DNA of 64,000 bases from an uncultured Porticoccus sp. (GTDB lineage Bacteria > Pseudomonadota > Gammaproteobacteria > Pseudomonadales > Porticoccaceae): assembly GCA_947259505.1 (NCBI GenBank), contig CAMYLT010000008.1, forward strand, positions 558,001-622,000. The letters are read 5' to 3'. The translations under genes and the position numbers were made by a program. Each line of letters starts with the position of its first letter. The first letter of the stretch is position 1. Positions 56,381-64,000 of the stretch are shown piece by piece. The notes beneath the pieces were generated by a model that had not been told where the DNA came from, did no database searches, and was given only the letters and a program-made list of their open reading frames with translations.

Positions 56381-56911
56381 ATAGGCAGATACCGCCCCCC
56401 CGCGCCGAAGAGCGCCCCCTACATCACACCCGAGGGTGCAAAAGCCCTACGGGAAGAGCTGCACCAATTGTGGAAGGTGGAACGCCCGACAGTGACATTG
56501 GCCGTGCACGAAGCTGCCAAGAATGGTGATCGTTCCGAAAATGGCGACTATATCTACGGAAAAAAGCGGTTGCGGGAAATAGACCGACGAGTGCGCTATT
56601 TGAGCAAACGACTGGATGAGGTGACGGTAGTAGATCGTCTCCCTGCAGATCAGGACAAGGTTTTTTTTGGGGCTTGGGTAACGCTGGAGGATGATGATGG
56701 CAACGAATACTGTTATCGCATTGTAGGGGCCGATGAAATTGATCCCAGCCGACAGAAAATCAGTATCGACTCGCCTATGGCCAAGCAACTACTGGGGAAG
56801 CGACTGGATGATGTGGTCAGTTTGCGCACAGCCGATCAACTCCGAACCTGTACCATCATCGACGTACACTACCAGGGTGTGGATACCGACACTCACTCAG
56901 GCGAAGTTTGA
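56381..56911 (+). CDS. greB: Transcription elongation factor GreB, probable AUA start
   Basis: 176 residues when started at ATA 56381. Rescues backtracked RNA polymerase. Coiled-coil tip NGDRSENGDYIYGKKRLREI with the acidic residues, and FFGAWVTLEDDDGNEY, GADEIDPSRQKISIDSPMA. No ATG/GTG/TTG lies between the upstream stop and the conserved N-terminus; the ATA is in frame, has GGAG (56369-56372) eight bases upstream, and gives x-GRYRPPAPKSAPYITPEG, the start expected for this GreB type. The nearest standard start (TTG, inside the upstream gene) lacks these supports. The end overlaps the HD-GYP gene by 19 bases. Confidence 0.85.
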   Translation: MGRYRPPAPKSAPYITPEGAKALREELHQLWKVERPTVTLAVHEAAKNGDRSENGDYIYGKKRLREIDRRVRYLSKRLDEVTVVDRLPADQDKVFFGAWVTLEDDDGNEYCYRIVGADEIDPSRQKISIDSPMAKQLLGKRLDDVVSLRTADQLRTCTIIDVHYQGVDTDTHSGEV

Positions 56912-58245
56912 GCTTCCGTAATAGGGTCTGCGGTTAACAGCGTTTCTACTCGCAAGTCCATTAAGCTGACGCCATAGTCACCATTTCGCAGTACCCTCTG
57001 AATCATAAACTCATGGGAATCGTTGGTTTGATCCAGTTCCCGCAGGTCAATGACCGCAGGTTGCTGTGGCTTCTTATCCGACGACAACAGAACAGCCACC
57101 ATCGGCAACTGGCGCTTTTTGGGATCACTGGTCAGTACCACTGCGACACTAGCATTTTTCAGCTCCACCAAGGTACCTGGTGGGTAAGGACCGATGGTAT
57201 GTATAAATTCCAGCGCGAACTCTTCGTCAAACTGTTTGCCGCGGTTTCCATAGATCTGTTGCAATGCCTGCAGTGGCGATTTTTCTTCGGCGTAGACCCG
57301 TGGGCTAGTCATCGCATCGTAAGCATCAATGATGCTGATCATCCGGGAAAATTGTGGAAGGGTTTTGGCGTTGAGTCCCCTAGGATAACCCTTCTGGTCC
57401 AGCCGCTCGTGATGATTAATCACCGCATCGGAGGCGAAACGGGCACCCTCCTCGCTATTCATCAATAGATTTCGACCCAACAAAGGATGACTGTCGACCA
57501 GTTCCACCTCTTCCGGAGTCAATTTTTCGACCTTTCTGAGCAACTCAAGAGGTAAACGAATCATCCCAAAATCTGCCAGCAATCCATGTAGCCCCAGCTT
57601 TAACATATCCTTGGCTTCCAGCCGCAGCACCCGACCAAAATTCACGGCCAGAATACAAACATGCAGGCAATGTTCCAGTAGGTAAGCGTCTTTATCCTTG
57701 GAGTGCGTCAGCCACATTAAGGGATCAGGGTGACGAAGCACGCTGCGAACAAGGGCGCTGACCATTTTTCTGGCTTGCGACATATCGATTTTGTTTTCGG
57801 AGCGCGCTTGGATCAACAATTGTGCCATGCTGTTTCTGGCAGCCTTGTAAATCCGTAGAGCTTGGGGAAGCTCTTCAAAAAACGTTGAACTCAATACGTG
57901 CACAGACCGTTCATTGATGGTGGCAACCAGCGTCGGCTTACGTTCTTGTGCTTGAGAAAAGATGCCCGGTTGTGGCTTTCCTGAGGCAAAGGCGTTGGTG
58001 TGGAGATTGGTTTTAGCGAAGGGATCTCTCTTGCCACTCCACAAGCGCCCCTCCTTTTCCACGTACACAAAACTACAGAGCTCGCGAAGTTTTTTAATCT
58101 CGGACGGTGTGCTGACCGAGAAGCCCTGGGTCAGAAAAGGTGTTCCAAGCCATGGTCTATCCAGCTCTGCCACAAACATGCCCACTTTGACATCGGAGGC
58201 TGGAATGCGAATATAAGTAGATTTATCGAGAAATTTATTGTCCAT
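56893..58245 (-). CDS. HD-GYP domain protein with degenerate active site
   Basis: 450 residues: N-terminal DUF3391-type domain (VGMFVAELDRPWL), then an HD-GYP domain. Compared with its neighbour at 58.3 kb, the HD metal pair is lost (LLADFGMIRLP instead of MLHDVGKMRVP) and the glycine of HHxxxDGxGYP is replaced (HHERLDQKGYPRGL). EHCLHVCILAVNFGR and NHHE remain. HD-GYP enzymes hydrolyse cyclic di-GMP; this copy is probably inactive and may act as a regulator or scaffold. Confidence 0.87.
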   Translation of the reverse strand: MDNKFLDKSTYIRIPASDVKVGMFVAELDRPWLGTPFLTQGFSVSTPSEIKKLRELCSFVYVEKEGRLWSGKRDPFAKTNLHTNAFASGKPQPGIFSQAQERKPTLVATINERSVHVLSSTFFEELPQALRIYKAARNSMAQLLIQARSENKIDMSQARKMVSALVRSVLRHPDPLMWLTHSKDKDAYLLEHCLHVCILAVNFGRVLRLEAKDMLKLGLHGLLADFGMIRLPLELLRKVEKLTPEEVELVDSHPLLGRNLLMNSEEGARFASDAVINHHERLDQKGYPRGLNAKTLPQFSRMISIIDAYDAMTSPRVYAEEKSPLQALQQIYGNRGKQFDEEFALEFIHTIGPYPPGTLVELKNASVAVVLTSDPKKRQLPMVAVLLSSDKKPQQPAVIDLRELDQTNDSHEFMIQRVLRNGDYGVSLMDLRVETLLTADPITEAQTSPE

Positions 58246-58301
58246 AATTTGAGTGCTCAGCGAGAACGTAGGTATCGCATAATCCTTTAGAGAGTCTGGT
58301 A

Positions 58302-59651
58302 CTACCCCGGTTCAGAAGATGTATGAAATGTCGATACCGCCATTTTTACCGGACAGTTTTCCAACAAAATACCATGGTCTCCATCTTTGAGTACACGGCG
58401 AATCAACCACTCTCGGGGTAGAGTTCCTCGCTGTACATCCAGCAAGTCAATAAATTCCTCACCGATAGCCTCTTTGTTGTTATCCAACACAAGCTTCACC
58501 ATAGGCAAGTGGCGCTTTTTTTCCTGAGATGACAGCACAATCGCCACATAACCATTGGCAAGTTCCACAATGGTTCCCGGCGGGTAAGGACCCATGAGCT
58601 GGATAAACTCCAGAGAATAATCCTCGTCGAACTGGGTTCCGCGTCTGCGGTAAATCTCTTTCAGTGCATCCAGTGTTGAGCGTGCACCATCGTAACAGCG
58701 GTCGCTGGTCATGGCATCGAAGGCATCGACAATCGCAATAATCCGCGAATAAATGGAAAGTTCTCGCGCGAAGAGTCCCCGGGGGTAGCCCTTGCCATCC
58801 ATCCGTTCATGATGGTTGTAGGCAACATCAACAGCAACCGTCAGTGATCCCTGTGATTTCATCAACAGTTTACGCCCTTCCTCCGTGTGGGTTTTGATCA
58901 GAGCAAACTCCTCTTCCGTCAGTTTGCTGGGCTTATTGAGCACCTCGGAAGGCACGCGCATTTTGCCTACATCGTGCAGCATACCGCCAACGCCCAATTT
59001 GACCAGATCTTCTTTCGATAAGCGCAAGTGTCTGCCAAAAGCTACTGCCAGAATGCACACGTTGAGGCAGTGTTCCATGGTGTAGTAGTCCATGTGCTTG
59101 ATCTTGGCCATCCATAACAAGGCATGAGGATTGCGCAGGATACTGTCGACACAATCACCAACCACTTCTTTGGCCGCCTCAGTATCAATCGCATTGCCAA
59201 GACGCGCCTGCTCTAGTAGACCCTCAACAGTATGGTGAGCAGCCTGGAAAGCCTTGTGTGCAACAGGGTGTTCCTCTTCGACAGAGCGCTCAACGGGGTG
59301 TTCAGGCCTTGTGTTCAGGGTCTCCAGGAGCGAATTTTTATCGCCTGATGCCTGAGCACGCCGTTGCATGCCGCTCTCACCGGAACCGTCTGCACTGCGC
59401 TTTGACAAACCAAAACCCGCACGGAACGGATCTTTTTTGTCACCCCAGCGCCGACCTTCTTTTTCCACAAATACGTGATCACAGTATTCCTGTAATTTTC
59501 GTATTTCTGAGGTGTGGCGAACTACAAAACCCTGCATAAGGAAAGGCGTTTCCAACCAGGGGCGATCCAGTTCTGCGACAAACATACCCAGCTTGATACC
59601 AGACGTGGGTACGCGGATGAGATTCGCCTTATCTAGAAATGGGTTGCTCAT
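58302..59651 (-). CDS. HD-GYP domain c-di-GMP phosphodiesterase
   Basis: 449 residues, DUF3391 plus HD-GYP. All signature residues are seen: EHCLNVCILAVAFGRHL, GGMLHDVGKMRVP, HTEEGRKLL, NHHERMDGKGYPRGL and IVDAFDAMTSDRCYD. It should hydrolyse cyclic di-GMP to GMP. About half identical by eye to the adjacent degenerate paralogue, with which it forms a tandem pair (56-bp gap). The linker between domains (about residues 80-130) is variable. Confidence 0.92.
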   Translation of the reverse strand: MSNPFLDKANLIRVPTSGIKLGMFVAELDRPWLETPFLMQGFVVRHTSEIRKLQEYCDHVFVEKEGRRWGDKKDPFRAGFGLSKRSADGSGESGMQRRAQASGDKNSLLETLNTRPEHPVERSVEEEHPVAHKAFQAAHHTVEGLLEQARLGNAIDTEAAKEVVGDCVDSILRNPHALLWMAKIKHMDYYTMEHCLNVCILAVAFGRHLRLSKEDLVKLGVGGMLHDVGKMRVPSEVLNKPSKLTEEEFALIKTHTEEGRKLLMKSQGSLTVAVDVAYNHHERMDGKGYPRGLFARELSIYSRIIAIVDAFDAMTSDRCYDGARSTLDALKEIYRRRGTQFDEDYSLEFIQLMGPYPPGTIVELANGYVAIVLSSQEKKRHLPMVKLVLDNNKEAIGEEFIDLLDVQRGTLPREWLIRRVLKDGDHGILLENCPVKMAVSTFHTSSEPG

Positions 59652-59704
59652 GTATATTCCTTATTAACACGACGGAGTATAACGCCCCGCTCCATGTATT
59701 TGGT

Positions 59705-60313
59705 TCACTTGCGTACAATCTTATGCATGTTAAGTCTCAGTGCAATCTCTGATCGAAGGTTTGGCACCAACTCCTCCTCAAACCAGCAATTTTTGGCCAG
59801 CCAACGGTAATTCCGGGGCGATGGATGAACCAGCGGCAGAACTTCAGGAAGGTAATGGCGCCATTGTTTTACCCTGTCAGTTAAGGTTAAACGCCTATCA
59901 TTCAGGTAATAAGCTTGAGCATATTGGCCTATCAGCAGGGTCAGGCTCACATGAGGTAACTGATCAAGGATCGCGCGGTGCCACTGTGGCGCGCACTCCT
60001 TGCGAGGCGGTAAGTCTCCAGAACGCCCTCTTCCGGGGTAACAAAACCCCATCGGCATAATAGCGATGCGGGAGGCATCATAAAATTGTTCCCGACTCAG
60101 CCCCATCCAACTACGCAGTCGTTCACCGCTGGGATCGTCCCAAGGAATCCCGCTGGCGTGGACACGGGTTCCCGGCGCCTGGCCAATCACCAGAATGGTC
60201 GCACTGGACTCAACTCTCAGGACAGGTCGTGGACCTAGCGGTAGATCTGTACAAAGCTGGCAAGTACGAACTTCTGCCAAAAGGTCATGGAGGACAATCT
60301 CAGTGCGAGACAT
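59705..60313 (-). CDS. Uracil-DNA glycosylase superfamily protein (family 4/5-like)
   Basis: 202 residues from ATG at 60313. Motif ILVIGQAPGTRVHASGIPWD (the GxAPG loop) and HPSPRNYRWLAKN. N-terminal CQLCTDLPLGPRPVL has only part of the Fe-S cysteine set of families 4/5, so the cluster may be absent. Cleavage of uracil or other bases cannot be told from sequence. Its start overlaps the next gene's end by 14 bases. Confidence 0.82.
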   Translation of the reverse strand: MSRTEIVLHDLLAEVRTCQLCTDLPLGPRPVLRVESSATILVIGQAPGTRVHASGIPWDDPSGERLRSWMGLSREQFYDASRIAIMPMGFCYPGRGRSGDLPPRKECAPQWHRAILDQLPHVSLTLLIGQYAQAYYLNDRRLTLTDRVKQWRHYLPEVLPLVHPSPRNYRWLAKNCWFEEELVPNLRSEIALRLNMHKIVRK

Positions 60314-60647
60314 CGTCGTTAATGGCCCAGTAAGTGTGGAGCAAGAAACTACCAAGACTACCCAGTGCTAGCCATAGTGGCCAGCTTCGATCCGAAATGG
60401 TCAACAGAACCCAGGCAACGCCCAGCATCACCATCAAGGAAACCAACGGTAACCGCACCTTCGCATTCACTGACACGTTGGCATCGTAGGGCCATATACG
60501 ATTTACCAAGGGCGCGGCGGAGGACAACAATACACCGAGCCAGGGTAAGGAAAACTGCTGAAACAGTGACCACGCGGCAATGGCTACTGCAACGCCCATC
60601 CAGCCTTGAAACAGTACAGCACATAGTCGTTTCACTGTATGCCTCAA
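60300..60647 (-). CDS. Small inner-membrane protein, unknown
   Basis: 115 residues, about four membrane segments (AVLFQGWMGVAVAIAAWSLF, LPWLGVLLSSAAPLV, LPLVSLMVMLGVAWVLLTI, WLALGSLGSFLLHTYWA). No recognised family. Overlaps the RND pump gene by four bases, so part of the same operon. Confidence 0.65.
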   Translation of the reverse strand: MRHTVKRLCAVLFQGWMGVAVAIAAWSLFQQFSLPWLGVLLSSAAPLVNRIWPYDANVSVNAKVRLPLVSLMVMLGVAWVLLTISDRSWPLWLALGSLGSFLLHTYWAINDDVSH

Positions 60648-63600
60648 ACGCCCACCTGGTCTGAGGATAACGAGGCCAAACCTTTACTTATCCGCCGCTT
60701 CAGATACTCCGGCAACACCAGCATGGCCGGCGTCACCAACAGGGTGAGAATGGTAGAAAACATCAAGCCATTGACGATGGCGGCAGCTAACTGTTGCCAC
60801 CAGGAAGCCAATTCACCGCCCACCTCTATCTGCCGGTGTACAAAGTCCAGACTGAGATTGCAAGCCAACGGCATCAGCCCTACTGCAGTAGTGACCGTTG
60901 TCAATAATACCGGCCTCAGCCGTGTCATCGCGGCAATACGTGCGGCTTCCAGCGCAGTCATATCCGGTGTCTCTCGACGCAAGTGGTTATAGGTATCGAT
61001 TAACACAATATTATTGTTCACAACGATACCCGCCAGCGCCACGATGCCGATACCGGACATCAGTACACTCAGGGGCTGCTGCATAACCAGCAAGCCAAGC
61101 ATTACTCCCGCAGTGGACATCACCACCGAGGACAGGATCAAGAAGGCTTGGTAGAAACTATTGAACTGCATCACCATCAAGATCAGCATCAGGAACAGTG
61201 CCATCAAAAAGGCCACGCCCAGGAAGGCGATAGAATCGGCCTGCTCCTCATTGGCACCGCGAAAATCGATCCGCACTGCAGGGTCGATCTGCTCGGTATC
61301 GAGCCAGGAGCGTATTTCCCTGACTTTATCGTCTGGCAGCACACCATCTTCTGTATTGGCACGCACCATCAATACGTCCATACGATCTATGCGCTGAATA
61401 CTGTCAACTCGCGGCTTGGCCAAGCGAGTCACAAACGAGCTTACCGGTACCGCACCATTGGGTGTGGTCACCCGCAGTTCATCCAGAGCAAATAACCCCC
61501 GATCTGCCGCAGGATAGCGAACACGGATTTCCACCTCGTCCTCGGCATCATCGGGGCGAAATGCGCCAATCTTGATGCCATTGGTAACCAATTGCACCAT
61601 ATTGCCCACTTGAAGCGTGTCGACACCAAGCATGGCCGCTTCAGCGCGATCCACCTCCAATTCCCATTCGATGCCCGGCAGAGGTAGAGTATCGTCAATA
61701 TCTAATAACCCCGCCACCTCGTTCTCGAGATGGTAGCGAAGGCGATGAGCGACGCCGCGCATGGCCTCACGATCATTGGAAGAAAGCTGGATCTGGATAT
61801 CCTTACCGACCGGTGGGCCACCCTGTACGGGCTCTGCGGAGACGATGATGCCTGCCATGTCGGCAGTCTCCTGGCGTATTTGCGCAAATATCTGGTGACT
61901 ACTGATGTCCCGATTACTGGCACGATCCAGTTCCACCAGGATATTGCTGATCTGATCCTTGGCCCGATCCAGGTTAGATCCAATGCCGTTGCCCTGACTG
62001 GCAGCGTAAACAGCCTTCACATGAGGAACAGCCATAACCCGGTTTTCAACTTCAGCAGAGAGTCGCGCAGTTTCCGCCACCGGTAAATTTCCCTGTGCGC
62101 GCACAGAGACAATGCCATAACGGTCTTCCGTGTCCACAAAGAACGACACACCACGTCCAAATGTTCCGTAAAGCAGGAAAATTACCAGCAATAGCGTCAC
62201 GACCCCGCCAACTGTGACCACCGGATTCGACAGCGCTCTGGTAATGAAACGCCCATAGCTTCGACCAAGGTGGCCTAGGTAAGCATCCTGTTCCTGTAGG
62301 TGACGGGCGTCTCCTTGCGCCCTCACCGTCGGACTCAATTTGCCCGCAAACAGCACGCCCAGCACGGGCACAAAAAACAACGCGTAGAGTAATGACCAAC
62401 TGAGAACAGCAAACACCGTCACCGGAAGATAGGACATGAATTCACCCACCACACCCGGCCACATCATCAATGGCAGAAACACTGCCAGAGTGGTCGCGGT
62501 AGAGGCTACAACTGGTAAAAACATACGGCGCACCGCCGCCACATAGGCCTCGCGCGCGCTCTGGCCCCCCAGTATCTGCTGGTCGGCATACTCCACCACC
62601 ACAATGGCACCGTCGATCAACATGCCCATGGCCAGCAGCAGGCCGAAAATGACCATAAAATTAAAACTGTAACCGAGCAGGTAGGCGATGATGGTGGCCC
62701 CAAGCAGGGAAAACGGAATCCCCAAGCCAACCAGTAGCGCGGAACGCATCCCTAGCGCTGCAACCACCACAACCATCACTAGCATAATTGCACTGAGAAT
62801 ATTGCCCTGTAACTCGTTGACCATTTGCAGCGCAAAATCAGACGCATCAAAGATATAGTCGATTTGGACACCCTGAGGCAGTCGATCAGATGCTGCTTCG
62901 ACCACCTGCTTAACCGCCGCCACTGCCTTGATAGCATTGGCTTTGTTGCGTTTGAAAACTTCAATCGCCATTGCCCGGCGACCATTAATGTGACTAAAGC
63001 TGGAGCGGTCCTTGAATGTGCGGCGAATATCGGCCACATCTGACAACGTCACCACCCCATTGGCATTGAATTTCACCGGCAAGGTAGTGACATCGGCACG
63101 ATCTTCAATGAGTCCCGGTACCTTTACCCCAAATCGACCGCGGGCGGTATCGTACTCTCCGCTGGGAATCAGCAGGTTATTGGCGGACACCGTCTTCAGC
63201 AACTCATCTGCCGTCAGGTTATAGTGTTCGAGTTGAGAAGGGTCGAGCAGCACTTCCACCACCTCTTCTCGATCTCCAGCCAGATTTGCTTCGAGAATTT
63301 CCGGCAGGGCTTCAATTTCCTGACGCAGTTGACGGACGATCTGAAATAGCTCTCGCTCTGTCAGTTGATCACCGGAAAAAGTAATCGCCACTGTCGGTTC
63401 CGGTGAGGCGGAGAGTTCCTTCACTACAGGCTCATCGGTATCGTCCGGAAACTCCGCCTTGGCGCGATTCACCGCTTCACGGACATCCGCCAGTGCGGCA
63501 TCAATATCGATCTCCGGTTCAAATTCGACAATAGCGTAAGCAGAGCCCTCCCGGGCTTGGGCCGTAAGCTCCTCAACACCATCCAGAGATTTCAGTTCAG

Positions 63601-63805
63601 TTTCTAGTGGCTTAATCAGCAACCGATTGGCATCTTCGGGTGAGATGCCCTGATGGGTGACCACCACCATGACAAATGGCACTGTGACATTAGGATTCAG
63701 ATCGACACTGATCCAGGAACGGGCAAAGACACCGGCAATCAACACAAACAGCAACAGGGAAACCGTGGCCCTTGAGTGACCGATAGCCCGTTCCAGGAAG
63801 CTCAT
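60644..63805 (-). CDS. RND-family efflux transporter, inner-membrane subunit
   Basis: 1053 residues with 12 membrane segments and two large periplasmic loops. Proton-driven export of drugs or lipids in a tripartite complex. N-terminal FLERAIGHSRATVSLLLFVL, the family GISPEDANRLLIKPLE region, and segment 4 MGMLIDGAIVVVEYAD: AcrB has DD here, this has a single D followed by G, as in some NolG/HAE-like branches. MSGIGIVALAGIVVNNNIVL is the usual segment 11. Substrate unknown. Overlaps the adaptor stop by four bases. Confidence 0.92.
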   Translation of the reverse strand: MSFLERAIGHSRATVSLLLFVLIAGVFARSWISVDLNPNVTVPFVMVVVTHQGISPEDANRLLIKPLETELKSLDGVEELTAQAREGSAYAIVEFEPEIDIDAALADVREAVNRAKAEFPDDTDEPVVKELSASPEPTVAITFSGDQLTERELFQIVRQLRQEIEALPEILEANLAGDREEVVEVLLDPSQLEHYNLTADELLKTVSANNLLIPSGEYDTARGRFGVKVPGLIEDRADVTTLPVKFNANGVVTLSDVADIRRTFKDRSSFSHINGRRAMAIEVFKRNKANAIKAVAAVKQVVEAASDRLPQGVQIDYIFDASDFALQMVNELQGNILSAIMLVMVVVVAALGMRSALLVGLGIPFSLLGATIIAYLLGYSFNFMVIFGLLLAMGMLIDGAIVVVEYADQQILGGQSAREAYVAAVRRMFLPVVASTATTLAVFLPLMMWPGVVGEFMSYLPVTVFAVLSWSLLYALFFVPVLGVLFAGKLSPTVRAQGDARHLQEQDAYLGHLGRSYGRFITRALSNPVVTVGGVVTLLLVIFLLYGTFGRGVSFFVDTEDRYGIVSVRAQGNLPVAETARLSAEVENRVMAVPHVKAVYAASQGNGIGSNLDRAKDQISNILVELDRASNRDISSHQIFAQIRQETADMAGIIVSAEPVQGGPPVGKDIQIQLSSNDREAMRGVAHRLRYHLENEVAGLLDIDDTLPLPGIEWELEVDRAEAAMLGVDTLQVGNMVQLVTNGIKIGAFRPDDAEDEVEIRVRYPAADRGLFALDELRVTTPNGAVPVSSFVTRLAKPRVDSIQRIDRMDVLMVRANTEDGVLPDDKVREIRSWLDTEQIDPAVRIDFRGANEEQADSIAFLGVAFLMALFLMLILMVMQFNSFYQAFLILSSVVMSTAGVMLGLLVMQQPLSVLMSGIGIVALAGIVVNNNIVLIDTYNHLRRETPDMTALEAARIAAMTRLRPVLLTTVTTAVGLMPLACNLSLDFVHRQIEVGGELASWWQQLAAAIVNGLMFSTILTLLVTPAMLVLPEYLKRRISKGLASLSSDQVGV

Positions 63806-64000
63806 AGTGTTTCCTGATCCATGACTGACCGCACATCCTCTTCTGCGATCACCTGTTCACCACTGGAAACGTATTCCTGCCCAACCGTAATAATTCGTAC
63901 TTTCGGGGGAAATCCGGTAACCCATATACCTTCCCCATCGTCACCGACAAGTGTCAACGGCACGAACTGAACCAGATCATGCTCATCGACAATTTTCAAT
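63802..64000 (-). CDS. RND efflux periplasmic adaptor, C-terminal end (5' part outside window)
   Basis: 65 residues of the 3' end; the frame stays open to the window edge, so the real start lies beyond. Sequence (VPLTLVGDDGEGIWVTGFP ... ITVGQEYVSSGEQVIAEE) matches the C-terminal barrel/membrane-proximal domain of membrane fusion proteins. Coupled to the pump gene by a four-base overlap. Confidence 0.8.
   Translation of the reverse strand, partial: LKIVDEHDLVQFVPLTLVGDDGEGIWVTGFPPKVRIITVGQEYVSSGEQVIAEEDVRSVMDQETL

Overview
The window looks like part of a gammaproteobacterial chromosome, most like the marine Cellvibrionales/Spongiibacteraceae/Pseudomonas-related lineages. This is an inference from gene content and order: rpoE-rseA-rseB-rseC-degQ/mucD-lepA-lepB-DUF4845-rnc-era-recO-acpS, cysM-relA-mazG, an AlgP-like AT-hook protein, and sdhE/ygfX beside nadB and ygfZ. 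No rRNA, tRNA or CRISPR array was seen.

Layout. 1-5.6 kb: the end of glutathione reductase, a TetR regulator, divergent puuB/puuA genes for putrescine use, and class I fructose-bisphosphate aldolase behind a structured leader. 5.8-12.2 kb: a DUF3775 gene, then a tightly packed operon with an acetyl-CoA-synthetase-like ligase, pyruvate-dehydrogenase-type E1 alpha, E1 beta and E2, a dedicated acyl carrier protein and a ferritin-like protein. 12.36-15.74 kb: a small mobile element bounded by Xer recombination sites. 15.9-19.8 kb: a copper-type TonB receptor, an alphaproteobacterial-type pyrE and a DUF547 protein. 19.9-43.6 kb: housekeeping genes, nearly all on the minus strand. 43.7-64 kb: nadB, sdhE/ygfX, ygfZ, ung, ctaA, an amino-acid permease, an S9 peptidase, greB, a pair of HD-GYP proteins and an RND efflux pump that runs off the right edge.

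Main discovery. Positions 15709-15736 carry a near-perfect dif site, the XerC/XerD chromosome-dimer resolution site, matching the remembered E. coli dif at 26 of 28 positions. A second half-site with the same XerC arm and centre but a degenerate XerD arm lies exactly 3350 bp upstream. Between them are an XRE repressor, a divergent gene II/X-type (filamentous phage) replication initiator, three uncharacterised small genes, a repeated operator and a cluster of hairpins. There is no integrase and no coat or assembly gene. This is best read as an integrative element exploiting Xer, of the filamentous satellite-phage type (comparable in plan to RS1 or TLC-phi of Vibrio), inserted at dif and leaving a working dif on its right. 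The replication terminus is supported independently: gene strand bias flips across this point, and every FtsK-orienting (KOPS-like) octamer found by eye points towards dif.

Other notable items are a greB gene that seems to start at AUA, a degenerate HD-GYP paralogue next to an intact one, six AT-hooks in an AlgP-like protein with a recent 66-bp tandem duplication, a sigma-E-type promoter before rpoE, and paired operator repeats in the puu intergenic region. All statements come from reading the sequence; no database search was run.
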